Positions 44,040-63,919 of a DNA stretch of 64,000 nt are shown here, piece by piece. This stretch comes from Macrotis lagotis (taxonomy: Eukaryota > Chordata > Mammalia > Peramelemorphia > Peramelidae). The DNA is taken from NCBI RefSeq assembly GCF_037893015.1, contig NC_133662.1:273375444-273439443 (forward strand), read 5' to 3'. Position 1 is the first letter of the stretch. Each line of letters starts with the position of its first letter. Below the pieces are notes generated by a model. The model was not told the DNA's origin. It ran no database searches and saw only the letters and a program-made list of their open reading frames with translations. Both the position numbers and the translations under genes were made by a program.

Positions 44040-47000
44040 TTTGTTGTTTCTTTAGCTAGCAAAACTGGTTTCTTGAGCATTGGGCTTGTTTAAATGTCTT
44101 GTGAATACTTAATGTGGAGTGATTAAAATGGTTTTTATTAAGATATCTTAATGGCACACCTCTCTCAAAATGAGAGAAGGGCGAGGAAATCCCAAAATGC
44201 TGGGTCTTTTATGCACTTTGAAAGGCTTTGTTCCTGCCTTCATGCCAATCATTGGCAGGGGTAGACCTGGCCTAATCTTAATTTTTGATCAGATTGAGGC
44301 TACCTGCTTTTAGGTGACAATATAGACAAACCCCAGTCTTTGTCATGTAAACTAACAATTCTCCCTTCACATTCTTGTGGAACCCAAACACCCCTATATT
44401 CCTCACAGGGCTCCCATCAGGGATTTGCTACTGCTGATTGAGGCAGGAATGCCCTGAGACCTCTCTTCCAGAGATCATCTGCTTTTGCTTAGCTTGGACC
44501 AGGCTGGCTTCTCCAGGCTCCTCTGCAATCTCTCCCAAGGTAGTCTTAGACTGTGAAAAAGGCTGCTCCTTTGTGGTAGGAGGTCTTCCTCAGCTGCTTT
44601 CAGAGTCAATCACTGTAGGTCTGGGCATTTGGAGCCTTTTTTTTTTGGTTCCTGCCAGTGAGAAGCCTTAACTGTGTTCTGTAGCTGTCTTTTTAAACTG
44701 ACCTTGGGACCTAATTAGGGTTTGACTCACCTCATGTTTGGGCCTTAATAAAGAATAAAACTACATGTGTTAATCTCCAGAGTATGCCCTTTGTGAAAGA
44801 GATTAATTCCCTGGGCCTGTATCAGATCACCTAGTTAGGAAATAAGCTCTCTGTGTTCATTACAAATCCAAGAGAACAATGCTCAGGATGTGAGGAGGCT
44901 GTCCTCACAGAAAGAGACAAGAGAAGGATTCAGAAAGAGACACAGAGGTGATATCTTTGTAGAGCAGTTTCAGTTAGAGATATTGTGCAAATTCCTACGT
45001 ACAGGCTGCTAAGGAGGTTAATGATTTTTTCCCATTTCCCAAATGGTGTAAGGTTTCATTTTCTTTCCCAGTTTCTTGTGAACATCATGGGATGGTCTCT
45101 ATTACCTAAAAGTTTTGTTTGGTAAGTCCCAGAGAATAAAACTTCATGTTTAAACTATATTTTTCTGTTATGTTTGTTTTAATCCTCTATTTTTTGAAAT
45201 ACTTAACATTTTTTGAGTTTGTATCTAATAGGAAACAAATGGAGTTAGGTCAACTTGTGTTAACCCTCAGTTAGGTCTTAGAAAGAAAGAACAAACAGAA
45301 ATTAGGTTAACATTCATGTGGATTAATTCTTCTAAACTCTGCAGGAAACTGCATATGCATATGCATGGGGGTGGGGGGGGGAGGGTCCAGTAAGGAACCA
45401 TTTCCCAGAATGAGATCTCAGGACATATTTACAGCAAGTAGACAAAGGACCAAAAAATGATTGTCAGCAGCCAATAACATGTCACAGCATAGCTTATAGT
45501 GTCCTTTCCTGATGCACGATGTCTGCCTCATGTGTGACTGTCAGAGATCCCACTCCAGGGGAAGAAGAGTGCCTTCTCCTAACTCAACTGGGGGCATCCA
45601 GCCCTTATGCATCCATAAGTCACGAGATTCTCTCTCCCCTTTCCAGGATGTCTGTGCCATTCTGTGACTGTTGATACAATGGGGGTGTTAGAGTTGTTAT
45701 CACATTTATTTTCCAAAGATGAAGCTGACATCTTTACACTCAGCTCCATAATTGTTATTACAGGGAGAGAAACAGACAAAAGTCTATTCTTTGTCTGGAT
45801 CTAATAGGCTTGGTCACTGGGGATCTGGTGAAGAAGGAACCCTGACTCTACTCAGGTGTTTGATTGTTCTTTAAATCTTACTTCAGATTGTATGACACTG
45901 ACTGTAAAAAATTATTCATTATAGTGTACCCTTAATAGAAGGTTTGGGTAAGGTGTTAAAGAGAACTTGAAACAGTGTTCCCCTTCTCCTCCTGTTTTCT
46001 CCAATTGTCATGTTAGAGCTAGACAGAACCTAGGAGTCCACTTAAGTCAATGCCCTGATTCTACAGAGAAGGAAATTGAGGCCCAAAGCAGTAATATCCC
46101 TTGCCCAAGATCCTAGTGGGAGACCCATTCACCTTTTAACAAGAATGAGGCTGAGTTATAGATCTTGTGAGACTAGAGCCCACAGCTTGAAGGCTCAGAC
46201 TATGAGAGCTTCTTGTGTAAACCTACTCATAGTAGAGAGGAGGTAACCAACTCCAAGGTTAGTTTGCATGCAAGTGAGGTCAGAGGTGTTGGGGAGGGGA
46301 AGCAGCAGCCCCAGGTATCCAGACCCAGGAGGGGCAGCGATAGGAAGACCTCCCATCTTTCCAGATCCCAAGCTCTGCCTCTGATCCTCTCACTCACACC
46401 CACCCCAGAAAAATTTAAGCATTTGGGGGGGGGGGAAGTTATGTGGAAAAGAATAATTCCAAGGTTTGGGGAGCAGTGCCCTCCCTGGCACTGTCTAGTT
46501 CTTCACTCAAAGTAGAAAGTGCTGAGGCCCAGAGAGATAACAAGGAAGTTTTCCAAGTAGCGTGTAGTCTTTTTCCTAGCCTTCCCCAACAATGCCACCT
46601 TCCCCTCTGTCAGCTCCTCACAATCAGACTCCTTTGGAGCTAAGACCCAGGTAAGAATTAATGGGTCTCAAATTACCTGGGGTTATTCTATTGGGTGGGC
46701 CATCATTTCTCTCACTGGGGTGTTTCTGCTGCTTTTTCATCTTTATGAATAACCTCCAGATCCCTTTCTATCCTTGATCTTGGGAGCTTCCACAAAACAG
46801 GTGTGGAGGGTCCAATTCTCCTGTCCACCCTTACTTCTGCTCACTGCATCTGATTATTTGGAAATGATCTGAGGGGGCAGTTCTCCTGCCAAACAATCCA
46901 TACCCTAAAATATTCACTTGCTCAGTCTTTCCATCTCTGATGCCCGTCTCCTTCTCTGGACTCTACATTCCAAGCAAATGGCATCCTCACCACTCCTGAA

Positions 47001-47435
47001 GCACACCATCCTCTTCTTCCATCATGAGTTGGCACAGCTTGAGTACCATCCTCTTCACTTCTGCTCCTCAGAATTCTAGTCTTCTAAGACTGCCATCACA
47101 GTCACTGTGAAGCTCTTCTTGAATGCCCCTCCATGCCTGACAAACAATCATAAGAGCTGACATGCCTGGTACTTTCAGGGGTGTGAGGCACTTTGTATGA
47201 TATCCTGGGGGATTCAAATAGTCTGACCTGGTAAGTAAACCAGGTTTGGGTGTGGGAAGTTCTTGGATGGGAGACCCAGGAATCCTTACTACTAGTGGGT
47301 GCCTCTGAAGGCTGGGTCTGGAGCCAAAGGGTCCAGGCTCAAACTTGGGGGCAAACTGTAGGCCACTGGATAAGCAGATGAGGAGGAATAGATGTGGGCC
47401 TTGGGTCTGGGATGGGTTACAGGGGCTCTGCATGG
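44040..47435. other. Unclassified intergenic DNA
   Basis: I see no gene. A MIR-like scrap lies at about 46060-46115 ('gaaggaaattgaggcccaaa'). Parts of 44.1-45.2 kb have several AATAAA-type signals and may be an old LTR-type element, but I could not find paired ends, so I do not call one. A short palindromic ATGCATATGCAT run lies at 45352-45366. Confidence 0.35.
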
Positions 47436-47446
47436 ACTCATGACTT

Positions 47447-48393
<947 letters not shown>

Positions 48394-48649
48394 CATGACT
48401 TCTTGCCAGGACTGGGTTACTTCTATATACATCACAAGAGTGGGGGAACTTTCTAGCCTCAGGTGTCTTATCCACCAGACCCTGTTGCCTCCTTCATCTC
48501 TTCCAACTCTCAGCTCTTGTCCCCTGTAACTGGTGTGAAGAGAGAGCAACCTTCCCATTCTCCATGTAGGATATGGGGTTCCCTCAGGATGGAAGGGCCA
48601 GAGAGAGTCAAAGAGGATCTAGATTTTCTCTACTCTTCAACTCAGTTCA

Positions 48650-48800
48650 GTAAGCAATAATTCGAGTCAACAAGCACTGATCAAACACCTAATATATGCC
48701 TAGCTCTGCTAAGCACTAAGAAAGAGAGGGTTCTTGCCTTCAAGCAGCTTCCATTTTAAAAGGTCCCAAAGGTACCAATGGTAAATCTTGTGAAGGGAGA
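48650..48800 (+). repeat. Unnamed interspersed repeat (copy 1 of 3)
   Basis: 'caacaagcactgatcaaaca', 'ctctgctaagcactaag', 'ttcttgccttcaagcagctt'. Related text recurs at 56490-56610 and 57455-57780. I do not know the family name. Confidence 0.45.
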
Positions 48801-49001
48801 GCAAGATCCAGCAACTCCTGAAGGAATCAAGAATGAGGTTTTCTCCCAAATCTCCTGTCCTGAGCCCTCTTCTCCTCTGCACCCTGCCCCTTGGAAACCT
48901 CATCAGCTATCAACGTTTTTGAATGTCTAATAGAAAGAAAAATATAACTAAATTATGGAACTGAACAAAGCTGGAGAACCTAGACTTAAAAGACTGATGA
49001 C

Positions 49002-49010
49002 ATGGGATAG

Positions 49011-49086
<76 letters not shown>

Positions 49087-49108
49087 TATCTAAATGGGAT
49101 AGTAATAT

Positions 49109-49144
<36 letters not shown>
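49002..49144. repeat. Paired (TA)n and (CA)n microsatellites
   Basis: (TA)n spans about 49017-49080 and (CA)n 49112-49144. Each is preceded by the same 19 bp, ATGGGATAGTAATATTATA, at 49002-49020 and 49094-49112. Confidence 0.95.
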
Positions 49145-49149
<5 letters not shown>

Positions 49150-49189
49150 TTCTCAACACCACGTGGAATAAAAAAAGATCATGTACTCA

Positions 49190-50345
49190 TATAGATATTG
49201 CAAACCAATGTAAAAAAGCAGAAATGAGTTAATATATCTTTTATAGAGCTTCAAAAAATAAAAATAGAAATTGGTTCAGGGATCTTAACAAAAGATACAG
49301 ACCTAAATGAAGACTTAACAATGAAATTAATGAGTCAAAGAACAAAACATGATAATGATTAACAACTATGTAAAAGAAATGATAATGATGAAACAGCATA
49401 ACATAATTCTGGGAATATAGCCATAACAGATCTCAGGGGCAAATCAAAACATACCTGAACAAAATAGAGAGGATTGATGAGCTGAATCTACATTTTAAAA
49501 AATTAGAAAATAAGCAAACTTAAAATAAGTACATAAGAGGAAATAGAAGTTAGAAGGGAAAGAAATTGGTAACCCCCCAAATGGCATAGAAATGATAAAA
49601 CTAAAAGATGGTTCTTTGGGGAAAAAATTAATAAAATTAATCAACCTGTAGCTAATCAAATGAGCAAAGTAAAATCACAGCAAAACCAGAAAAAATAAAA
49701 AGCTAAATCAGAACATATCATGCATATCTTTATGTTAACAAAACAGGGGATACAAAACAAAGAGGAATGCTTTCAAAAACATAAAACAGTCAAACTATCA
49801 GAAAGATTAAATCTGGTCTCAGAGAGCTGGCTAGCTATGTGATCCTGGGCAAGTCACTTAACAGTATCTGCTTTAGCTTTTTTCCTCTGTATAATGAGCT
49901 GGAGAAGAAAATTGCAAAATCACTCCAGTATCTGCCAAGAAAATCCCAAAAAGGGTCACAAAGAGTCAGACATGATTGAAAAAATGACTAAACAACAACA
50001 AAAATTTGCTGATATGACTATTTACTTAGAAAGAACTAGGGAATCAACAAAGATATTGAGACAGCAGCTTCAGTAAATTGCAGGCTACAAAATAAATTCT
50101 CAAAAACCAATATCATTTTTACATAACAAAAGAACAATAACAGAAAGGAAAATCAAATTCCAAATATCTATAAAATGCACAAAATATCTGGGGATCAACC
50201 CACCAAAATACACAAAAGATTTGTACAGATTCAATTACAAATGTTCCCTAATGAAATAAAGATCAACTTATTTAGTTGGGGGAATATTCAGTGCTCATGG
50301 CTAGGCTGTGCTAATATAATAAAAATGAAAATATTACCAAAATGA
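49190..50345 (+). mobile_element. Degenerate L1 ORF2 fragments split by a SINE
   Basis: 'aaagatggttctttggggaa' with 'aaattaatcaacctgtagct', and later 'ttgcaggctacaaaataaat', 'atatctggggatcaaccc' and 'cagtgctcatggctagg', follow L1 ORF2 order in its N-terminal and RT regions. Intervening parts are deleted and a MAR1-type SINE sits at 49800-50010. No open frame is left. Confidence 0.65.
49800..50010 (+). repeat. MAR1-type SINE
   Basis: 'gtgatcctgggcaagtcac', 'tgtataatgagctggagaag', 'ccaagaaaatcccaaaaagg', 'caaagagtcagacatgattg', ending in AACAACAACA. Confidence 0.8.
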
Positions 50346-51739
50346 ATCTATATTTTTAATCATAATATTTAAGTTTAATCTGCATTATCAACATTCTCTC
50401 TATTAGTTTCTGTCTACTTGAACAATAAAGGAAGACCTAATTTGTAACACTGTAAGTTGTAAATGCTCACAATGTAAACTTAAGTATTTCATAAGATAGT
50501 CTGAACTGACTTTAAGAAACATTTGAATAAACTTTTTCATTTTTAACTTAGAAGCAATGACAGAACTGGGAAAAGTTTAAGGGAACCAACACAAAAGGAA
50601 AAATGCTAACTCTCAAAAGAGGGGGCATTTGAATGGAAACAAAATTGTAAATTTAAATAATATTTTATAAAAATATATAACTTCCTAGTAAACAAAGCAG
50701 GTATCAGAGCAAAAAATAATGATACCCTAAGATTAGGATCCAGATCCATCACTATATTTCTTAACCAGTACCAAACTGTTTTGATTATATTGCTTTATAA
50801 TAATTAGCAACACTGTTAAAATAGAATTCCTCACATTCAGTTACTCACAAACCAAAAACAAACCCTTATATTTACAAATCATTTTGTTCAGTCATTTCTC
50901 AAACAAATCATTTCCCCAAGTTTCTGCTACCACAAAATTGTTGATATGAATTGAATATTGCTTGCCAAATGTGTGATACTCTATGTGATAGTGCCTACTT
51001 AATTCTAGATCAAAAAAGTATGATCCATTCTGATTATCTTCTCCTCAAAAAGATCAACCCCTTTATGTAATATCATCTATCCCATTTTCTCCAGAAGATT
51101 CTATCAGTGACCTCCCAGTTGCTGGTTCTTTGTCTCTATTCCTTTGCAATGAATCACCACAATAAATTTATTTTGGTAATACAATTAACCCTAATTTTTG
51201 TAGAAAGAATATGTATTAGGCAATTTATCTAAAGGCTCCATTCACCATTTCTGATAGTCCAGACCAAAACACCCATCTGGGGCAATCACTTCACCAAATG
51301 TATTGTCTCATTTTATTATGTTTTGAAGGAAGGAACTATTCTGCTCCCTCTAATTATATCCACATAATTTAGCACAGCATTTGGCAAATAATTAGGGCTT
51401 AATAAATGCTTATTAATTTATTGGGAAATGAAATTAATATCATTAGTAAAACATTGACATCCAAATGTATCTTAAACTGTATAAAAGTTCATATGTAAGT
51501 TAACATATGTAGAAACAAATATTTTAGCTGTTTCTACAGGCTGGGAAAAAATTCTGCATCTGCATGAATGTAACAATCCTTTTTAATTTCTAAAAATTGT
51601 ATAGATATATTTTTAAACAAAGAAACAGACTTCTAACAGATGGGTTTATCATATTTCTCTCTCAAGGAAGAACTGTTTATTGTTTCACAGTTTTTATCAT
51701 TTATCACATATTCCATTCATAATTTCTCTGTGGTATAGA
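50346..51739. other. AT-rich DNA, no gene seen
   Basis: Includes a probable L2/CR1-type 3' end at about 51310-51420 ('agcacagcatttggcaaata', 'gcttaataaatgcttatt'). Otherwise nothing recognisable. Confidence 0.4.
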
Positions 51740-51849
51740 TTCTGTCTATACCACACAAGGAAGGCCTTCCCATATTCACTACAATTGTAGAATATCAAGA
51801 TAAATGCACTGATTTCAGGCAAGCTCTTAATTCTGTACATTTGCTAAAG

Positions 51850-52130
51850 TTATTTCTTATAGTCAAGATATCTCCTTTGGTATTAATTCTGGCATTCTAT
51901 GAGGAAGGCAAAATTGAAGCAGCTCAAAGGCAATGTGGCATCCATAAGTTTAAAGTACCCACCCCAAGTGCTGCTCACATGGACTATTTGTGCCCAACCT
52001 GTGGTAGAACAGTCCAAGTTCATATTACTCTGATCAGTTACAGTAGGACACACTGCAATTTGTCTCAAATTTAGTGATGCCATTTTAATTTTCTTTGACA
52101 ATGAAGGACAAGAACCAACCAACCAACCAA
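51850..52130 (+). repeat. RTE-type LINE 3' remnant
   Basis: A frame at 51841-52074 ends CPTCGRTVQVHITLISYSRT, like the Cys/His C-terminal tail (CPTCGR...SHLRTH) of RTE-type non-LTR retrotransposons. It is followed by 'tttgacaatgaaggacaaga' and ACCAACCAACC repeats, which I associate with RTE 3' ends. Only this tail survives. Confidence 0.55.
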
Positions 52131-53080
52131 TTCTGGCATATCAAGATAGCAGTGCAATCACAGGGAAGACTTTCCAAATTCATAAAATTTCTCTCCAGAA
52201 TGAATCTTCTGCTATTAGATTATTATACATTCTAAAAGACTCTCCCAGTTCTTTTACATTTTTTACATTTCTCTGAAGTGAATACTCTTAAAGACAAGAA
52301 AGTTCTGCATTTTGGAAAAAGGACTTTCCTTGTTCCTGTTTTCTCCATTATGACATTCATGATGTATCAACTCAAGGAACAAAGCATCTCCACACAATCA
52401 ATTCATTTATAAAGCTATACTCAGATTCATTAAAGTCTTTTTTCACTCCAATTTCACTGTAAATATGTTTATAAGATTTCTCTTCAAAATGACACCACTG
52501 ATGTGGAATAGCTGTATGTCCAGACTGTTGAGTAGAATTTCTTCTATATGAATTTCATAATGTTGAGCAAGTTATATCTTCACTTGGAAGGCCTTCCAAT
52601 ATTCATTACTTTTATAAGGCTCCTTAGCAGTATGAATTTTCTGGTGAAGAATAAAGAGATCTCTAATACAGAAGACTTCCCAAACTCTTTATATTAATAA
52701 GGTTTTTACTGCCATATATATTAAACTGATGTACAGGTAGAAGGCCTCTATGGCTGAATCTCTTGACATTGATTATATTCATAAAATTTCTTACCAATAT
52801 GAAATCTCTAATGTAAATTATCAGATTGAAAACTTTTAATACAGTGATTGCATACATAATCTTATTCTCCAGTAGGAATTCTCTGCTGCAGGGAAATCTC
52901 TATGCCCAGGCTGAAGGACACCTCACAGAAGTGATTTATAAAATATTTCTCTACTATGAAGATTCTCATGTTAGACATTATTTTTTAGATGAGAAGTCTT
53001 TTCATATTCATAAGGTTTCTTTCCAGTATAACTGTCTGATGTTGAGTGGTTTTCTCATACACAGATATAAACACATATAC

Positions 53081-53081
53081 A

Positions 53082-53140
<59 letters not shown>
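53081..53140. repeat. Adjoining (CT)n and (CA)n microsatellites
   Basis: (CT)n runs 53081-53108, then (CA)n to 53140. They lie within the decayed end of the finger array. Confidence 0.97.
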
Positions 53141-53142
<2 letters not shown>

Positions 53143-53374
53143 TTAACACTGATTCCTCTCATAAGCTTTATCTTCAGAATGAAAGTCCTGTTGCTGGCTG
53201 AGTTGAGCGTTCTCTTCAATGGCCTTCCTATATTGATTACATTGATGAGATCTCTCTCTAATATGAACTTTCCCATGCTTAATAAGATGCTCACTTTGGC
53301 TGAAGATTTCCCCACATTCATGACATTTAAAAGGTTTCTCTCCAGTACGAATTCTCTGATGTCGGATAAGGATT

Positions 53375-60877
<7,503 letters not shown>

Positions 60878-61722
60878 TCCTGAGTCCACAGAGCTCAATC
60901 TTCATAGGGAAACTGGACAGGGAGCTGGACAGAAAGGCATGTGGGGGGGAGAAGTAAACCATGAGCAGGGCTGGTCCTGCTAGTGGTTGGGAAGCTAGAT
61001 AGCCCCCCTCCCCAAGAGCCCCTTCCCTATACCTAATGCAGAGCTGGGTAGGCAGGACTGAGGAGAAACAAGTTGTGAATGGAGATAATCCTGTTGGAAA
61101 TGGAACATGCCCTAAAAGACCCCCCCACCCCCTCCTCCTGGGACAGTTGGGCTAGCAGGACTGGGGGAGGTTTGGGGCTGGTCACCTCTGGTGACCCCTC
61201 GCTCCCCTCCTCTTGTGGAAGTTAGACAGAGCTGGTCACAAGGGCTGGAGAAACCTCAAGGAGGCTCTTCCTATTCCTCGGGGGCAGGCAGAGGGCTGGG
61301 AGGAGCCGGACTCAAGCAGAGCCGGCCTGTGGAAGGGGAGAGGGGGAGCGGCGGGGGGCGACCCCCAGCCCTGGGGTGCCCTATGCCCGTGACCACCTCC
61401 CAGCAGGAGGGCCGCCTGCCCTCCGGGAGCCCCCAGGCCCGTCCCAGCCCACTTGGGGGCGGCTCGCGGGCAGGAGCCAGGGCCGGGGGCTCCCGCTGCC
61501 CGCAGGCTTCGCTGGTCTCGGGCATCGCGGCAGCCGCACTCCGGGGGGCCCCGTGGTGCCAGAGAGGGACACGGGGGGCCGGTGCCCGGGAAACGGGGCC
61601 CCTTGGGCCCCCCAGCAGCCGCGACACCCGCTCTAGGAGGCCGGGCTGCCCGGGCGGATGGACCCCCAGACTGCGGAGGCGGGGTCCCCCCGGGGGCTCC
61701 GGCCCCCACGAGCGGGAGGGGG

Positions 61723-61808
61723 CGCCCTTGGGCTGGGGGCGTCTGGCGGGGGGGGGGCGCCGGGCGGGGGGCCGCCCTTGGGCTGGGGGCGTCTGGGGGG
61801 GGGGCGCC
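61723..61808. repeat. 50-bp GC-rich tandem duplication in the CpG island
   Basis: CGCCCTTGGGCTGGGGGCGT recurs at 61723 and 61773 with the same trailing TCTGG and G-run. The second copy is truncated at about 61808. The G-runs could fold into G-quadruplexes. Confidence 0.9.
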
Positions 61809-61871
61809 TGACCGCGACCCGGAGCGGCCTCGGCTCGGGAGGGCCGAGACCCCCCGAACCCAGCCCGGGAC

Positions 61872-61884
61872 GGAAATGACGTCA
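61872..61884 (+). promoter_or_regulatory. Joined ETS core and CRE
   Basis: The core GGAA at 61872-61875 is followed by a full palindromic CRE, TGACGTCA, at 61877-61884. Both are common core-promoter elements in CpG islands (ETS/GABP and CREB/ATF families). Use is inferred. Confidence 0.6.
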
Positions 61885-62023
61885 GGAGGCCCGCCCCCGC
61901 AGCGCCGCCCGCGGAGCCGTTTCCGTGACAACCGGCCGGAGCGCTTCCGGGGACGCTCAGCCTTCTGGGAAACGGACCCCGAGTGCGCAGGGGCTGCCGG
62001 GGCCCGGGCTGGGTCCGCGGCTC

Positions 62024-62035
62024 TGCGCATGCGCC
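62024..62035 (+). promoter_or_regulatory. NRF1 palindrome
   Basis: TGCGCATGCGCC at 62024-62035 is a textbook NRF1 site. Such sites usually lie close to the start of transcription in CpG-island promoters, so the start region may be near 62.0 kb. Confidence 0.7.
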
Positions 62036-62350
62036 GACGCTTCCCTCTCCCGCCGCCCCTCCCCGTCGGTGTGCAGCCCGGGGGGCGGGGCGGGGCTGCC
62101 CTCAGAGTGAGCGGTCTGCACCCCCAAACTCGGGGGGCGCAGTTGGGGAGGGAAGGCCGGCTCCGGGGGCCCCCAGTGGAGGAGAGCCGCCTCTGACTGG
62201 GCCGGGAGGGAGGGGCCGGAGCCATCAGCCCCCCAACCCCCCTCAGCATCACCGGGAGGGTGCCCCCGCGTGATTTGTAAATAAGCCCCCCAGTCTTGCA
62301 CCACCCACCCCATGTGAGGCCCTCCTGGGACCACCGCTCGGAGCTCTCAC

Positions 62351-62371
62351 CTCTTGTTTCAGGCCTAATCT
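62351..62371 (-). pseudogene. 21-bp match to the start of a KRAB-ZFP finger exon
   Basis: The minus strand reads AGATTAGGCCTGAAACAAGA plus G, after an acceptor-like 'tttgccccag' and before a donor-like 'gtgagagc'. It closely matches the first bases of the real finger exon (GGAGACTAGGCCTGAAAACA at 55799-55818). No fingers follow. It may be a relic of another KRAB-ZFP gene or an alternative exon. Confidence 0.45.
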
Positions 62372-62379
62372 CTGGGGCA

Positions 62380-63540
62380 AAAGAAAAATGGAAGTGAAGA
62401 TTTCCCTGGCATTCATGCGCTCCACAACTGCCCCAGCCTGGAATCTCTTCTAGAAATATTACTGCACAACAATTATAAATATTTGTTCATTTGGCATTCA
62501 TAAAAATGTACCATAAGATAGGAGATTTTCCAGGGGAAGCGAATCACTGACCCTCAATTCACCCCTGAAGTACAGGGGGAGATGAGCAGGATTGATCTCA
62601 CGCACAAATTTAAAACAGCTTGAGCATTTGAAAGAACCCCCGAATGTCCTTGACAGGTCCTGGCCAGACTCTCCAGGGCATACTTAATGAACACTGCTTA
62701 TCTGCTCAGGAACAAACCATTCCTGGATGCAAACACCCTAATTCTTGGGGTTCGGGGAGGGGTGGCTCCCTCCTTGGACATCCTGGAAAATTTGGTTTTA
62801 TTCTACAAAAAATTGGCAAGAAGCCTTCTTTGTTCTCAAGCTCCTTAAGATCTAATTAGACCTTAGACTAATTGGAGTCTCACCCATGGAGAGGATGCTC
62901 TGCCTGGGACCTTCCTGATAGGGACTCTGGAGGCTGGGCTGTATCCTGGGACTCCCCAGCCACTGTTGATTCAGATGTTGGAGCTCTCCCAAATCAGTAA
63001 TGTTTTCTCTTTATTTATGTTTATGTAAGCTTTGCTCTTTTTATTGTATTAGAACTTATTGGTTACTTCTGCTGTAAAACTGATTTATTTCTACCTGTTT
63101 TATAATCACTTTATTAAATACACTTTTCAGTTTTGTTGGTGTGAAATTTTGTACGAGCGAATCAAAACCAAAATTCATTAATCAAACTGGTCCTCACAAG
63201 TTTATGAAGAGGAAGGGAGGATGAAGAGTACCTCCAGATTCTCGCTGAAAAGCTGGAGGCTTTGGTAAGTGGTCCAAGGTCAGACCAAGGACATGGGCCC
63301 TCTGCCCCTCCTCACCAGACTCCTGTATTCATGGGAGCCTAGACACAGTTACAGACTAGCAGTGTGCTTCTAAAACAGGAATGGACATTTAATTTAGTTC
63401 TCAAGAATATGATGTCGGGATAAGGAAATGACCAAGACCTTCCTGAATGTGACTGGGAGTCTCTGGTTTCTGAGTATGAGGCAGTTCAAAACCTTGCATT
63501 TATTTGTTACATTTACTCTCAATATATGCACATATGCATT
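62380..63540. other. No gene seen
   Basis: Intergenic DNA becoming AT-rich after 63000. It may contain old repeats that I cannot classify. Confidence 0.4.
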
Positions 63541-63542
63541 CA

Positions 63543-63738
63543 GGGCAGCTAGATGATGCAGTGACTGAGTTCAAGTCCAGCCTCAGACAGACACCTACTA
63601 GTTGCATGATCCTAGGCAAGTTATTTTATCCTGTTTGCCTCAGTTTCCTCATCTGTAAAATGAACTGGAAAAGGAAATTACAAACTATTCCAATATCTCT
63701 GCCAAGAGAACCCCAAAAGAGGTCAAAGAATTGGACAA
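63543..63738 (+). repeat. MAR1-type SINE
   Basis: 'gggcagctagatgatgcagt', 'tgtttgcctcagtttcctca', 'tgtaaaatgaactggaaaag', 'ccaagagaaccccaaaagag'. It is followed directly by a second SINE. Confidence 0.88.
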
Positions 63739-63900
63739 GGGGCGGCTAGGTGGCATAGTGGATAAAGCACCGGCCTTGGAGTCAGGAGTACCTGGGTTCA
63801 AATCCCGTCTCAGACACTTAATAATTACCTAGCTGTGTGGCCTTGGACAAGCCACTTAAGCCCATTGCCTTCCAAAAACCTAAAAAAAAAAAAATAACAA
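63739..63900 (+). repeat. WSINE1-like SINE, full length
   Basis: Starts GGGGCGGCTAGGTGGCATAG, middle 'gagtcaggagtacctgggtt', end 'ccattgccttccaaaaacct' and an A-tail. It is one of the best-preserved copies here and sits in the 3' end of the preceding MAR1-type SINE. Confidence 0.9.
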
Positions 63901-63919
63901 CAAAGAATTTGACAAGACA

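Larger units (their letters stand above)
51740..53140 (-). pseudogene. Decayed downstream continuation of the zinc-finger array
   Basis: Finger-like text on the minus strand keeps appearing past the stop of the finger gene. Examples are the complement of 'aaggccttcccatattcact' at 51760-51780 and of 'aaggccttccaatattcatt' at 52589-52608, and linker remnants such as 'ttctctgctgcaggg'. Frames are broken throughout. An RTE-like fragment and two microsatellites are inserted. It appears to be the ancestral 3' part of the array, now outside the reading frame. Confidence 0.75.
61240..62280. promoter_or_regulatory. CpG island, likely KRAB-ZFP promoter
   Basis: About 1 kb of CpG-dense DNA upstream of the start-codon exon. 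The long open frames on both strands (up to 338 codons) are compositional. Since islands can fire both ways, a plus-strand transcript toward 62.3 kb and beyond is possible, but no exon supports it. Confidence 0.85.

Noticed and set aside
44040-45560. Possible LTR-type element with several AATAAA-like signals
   Set aside because: I could not identify paired ends, a primer site or any coding remnant, so no element is called.
61191-62252. Open frames of 206, 338 and 247 codons over the upstream CpG island
   Set aside because: Low-complexity Pro/Gly/Arg translations with no domain, running on both strands at once.
63739-63900. tRNA gene reading of the SINE heads
   Set aside because: They carry A/B-box-like tRNA ancestry but recur as dispersed A-tailed copies and lack a clean cloverleaf.
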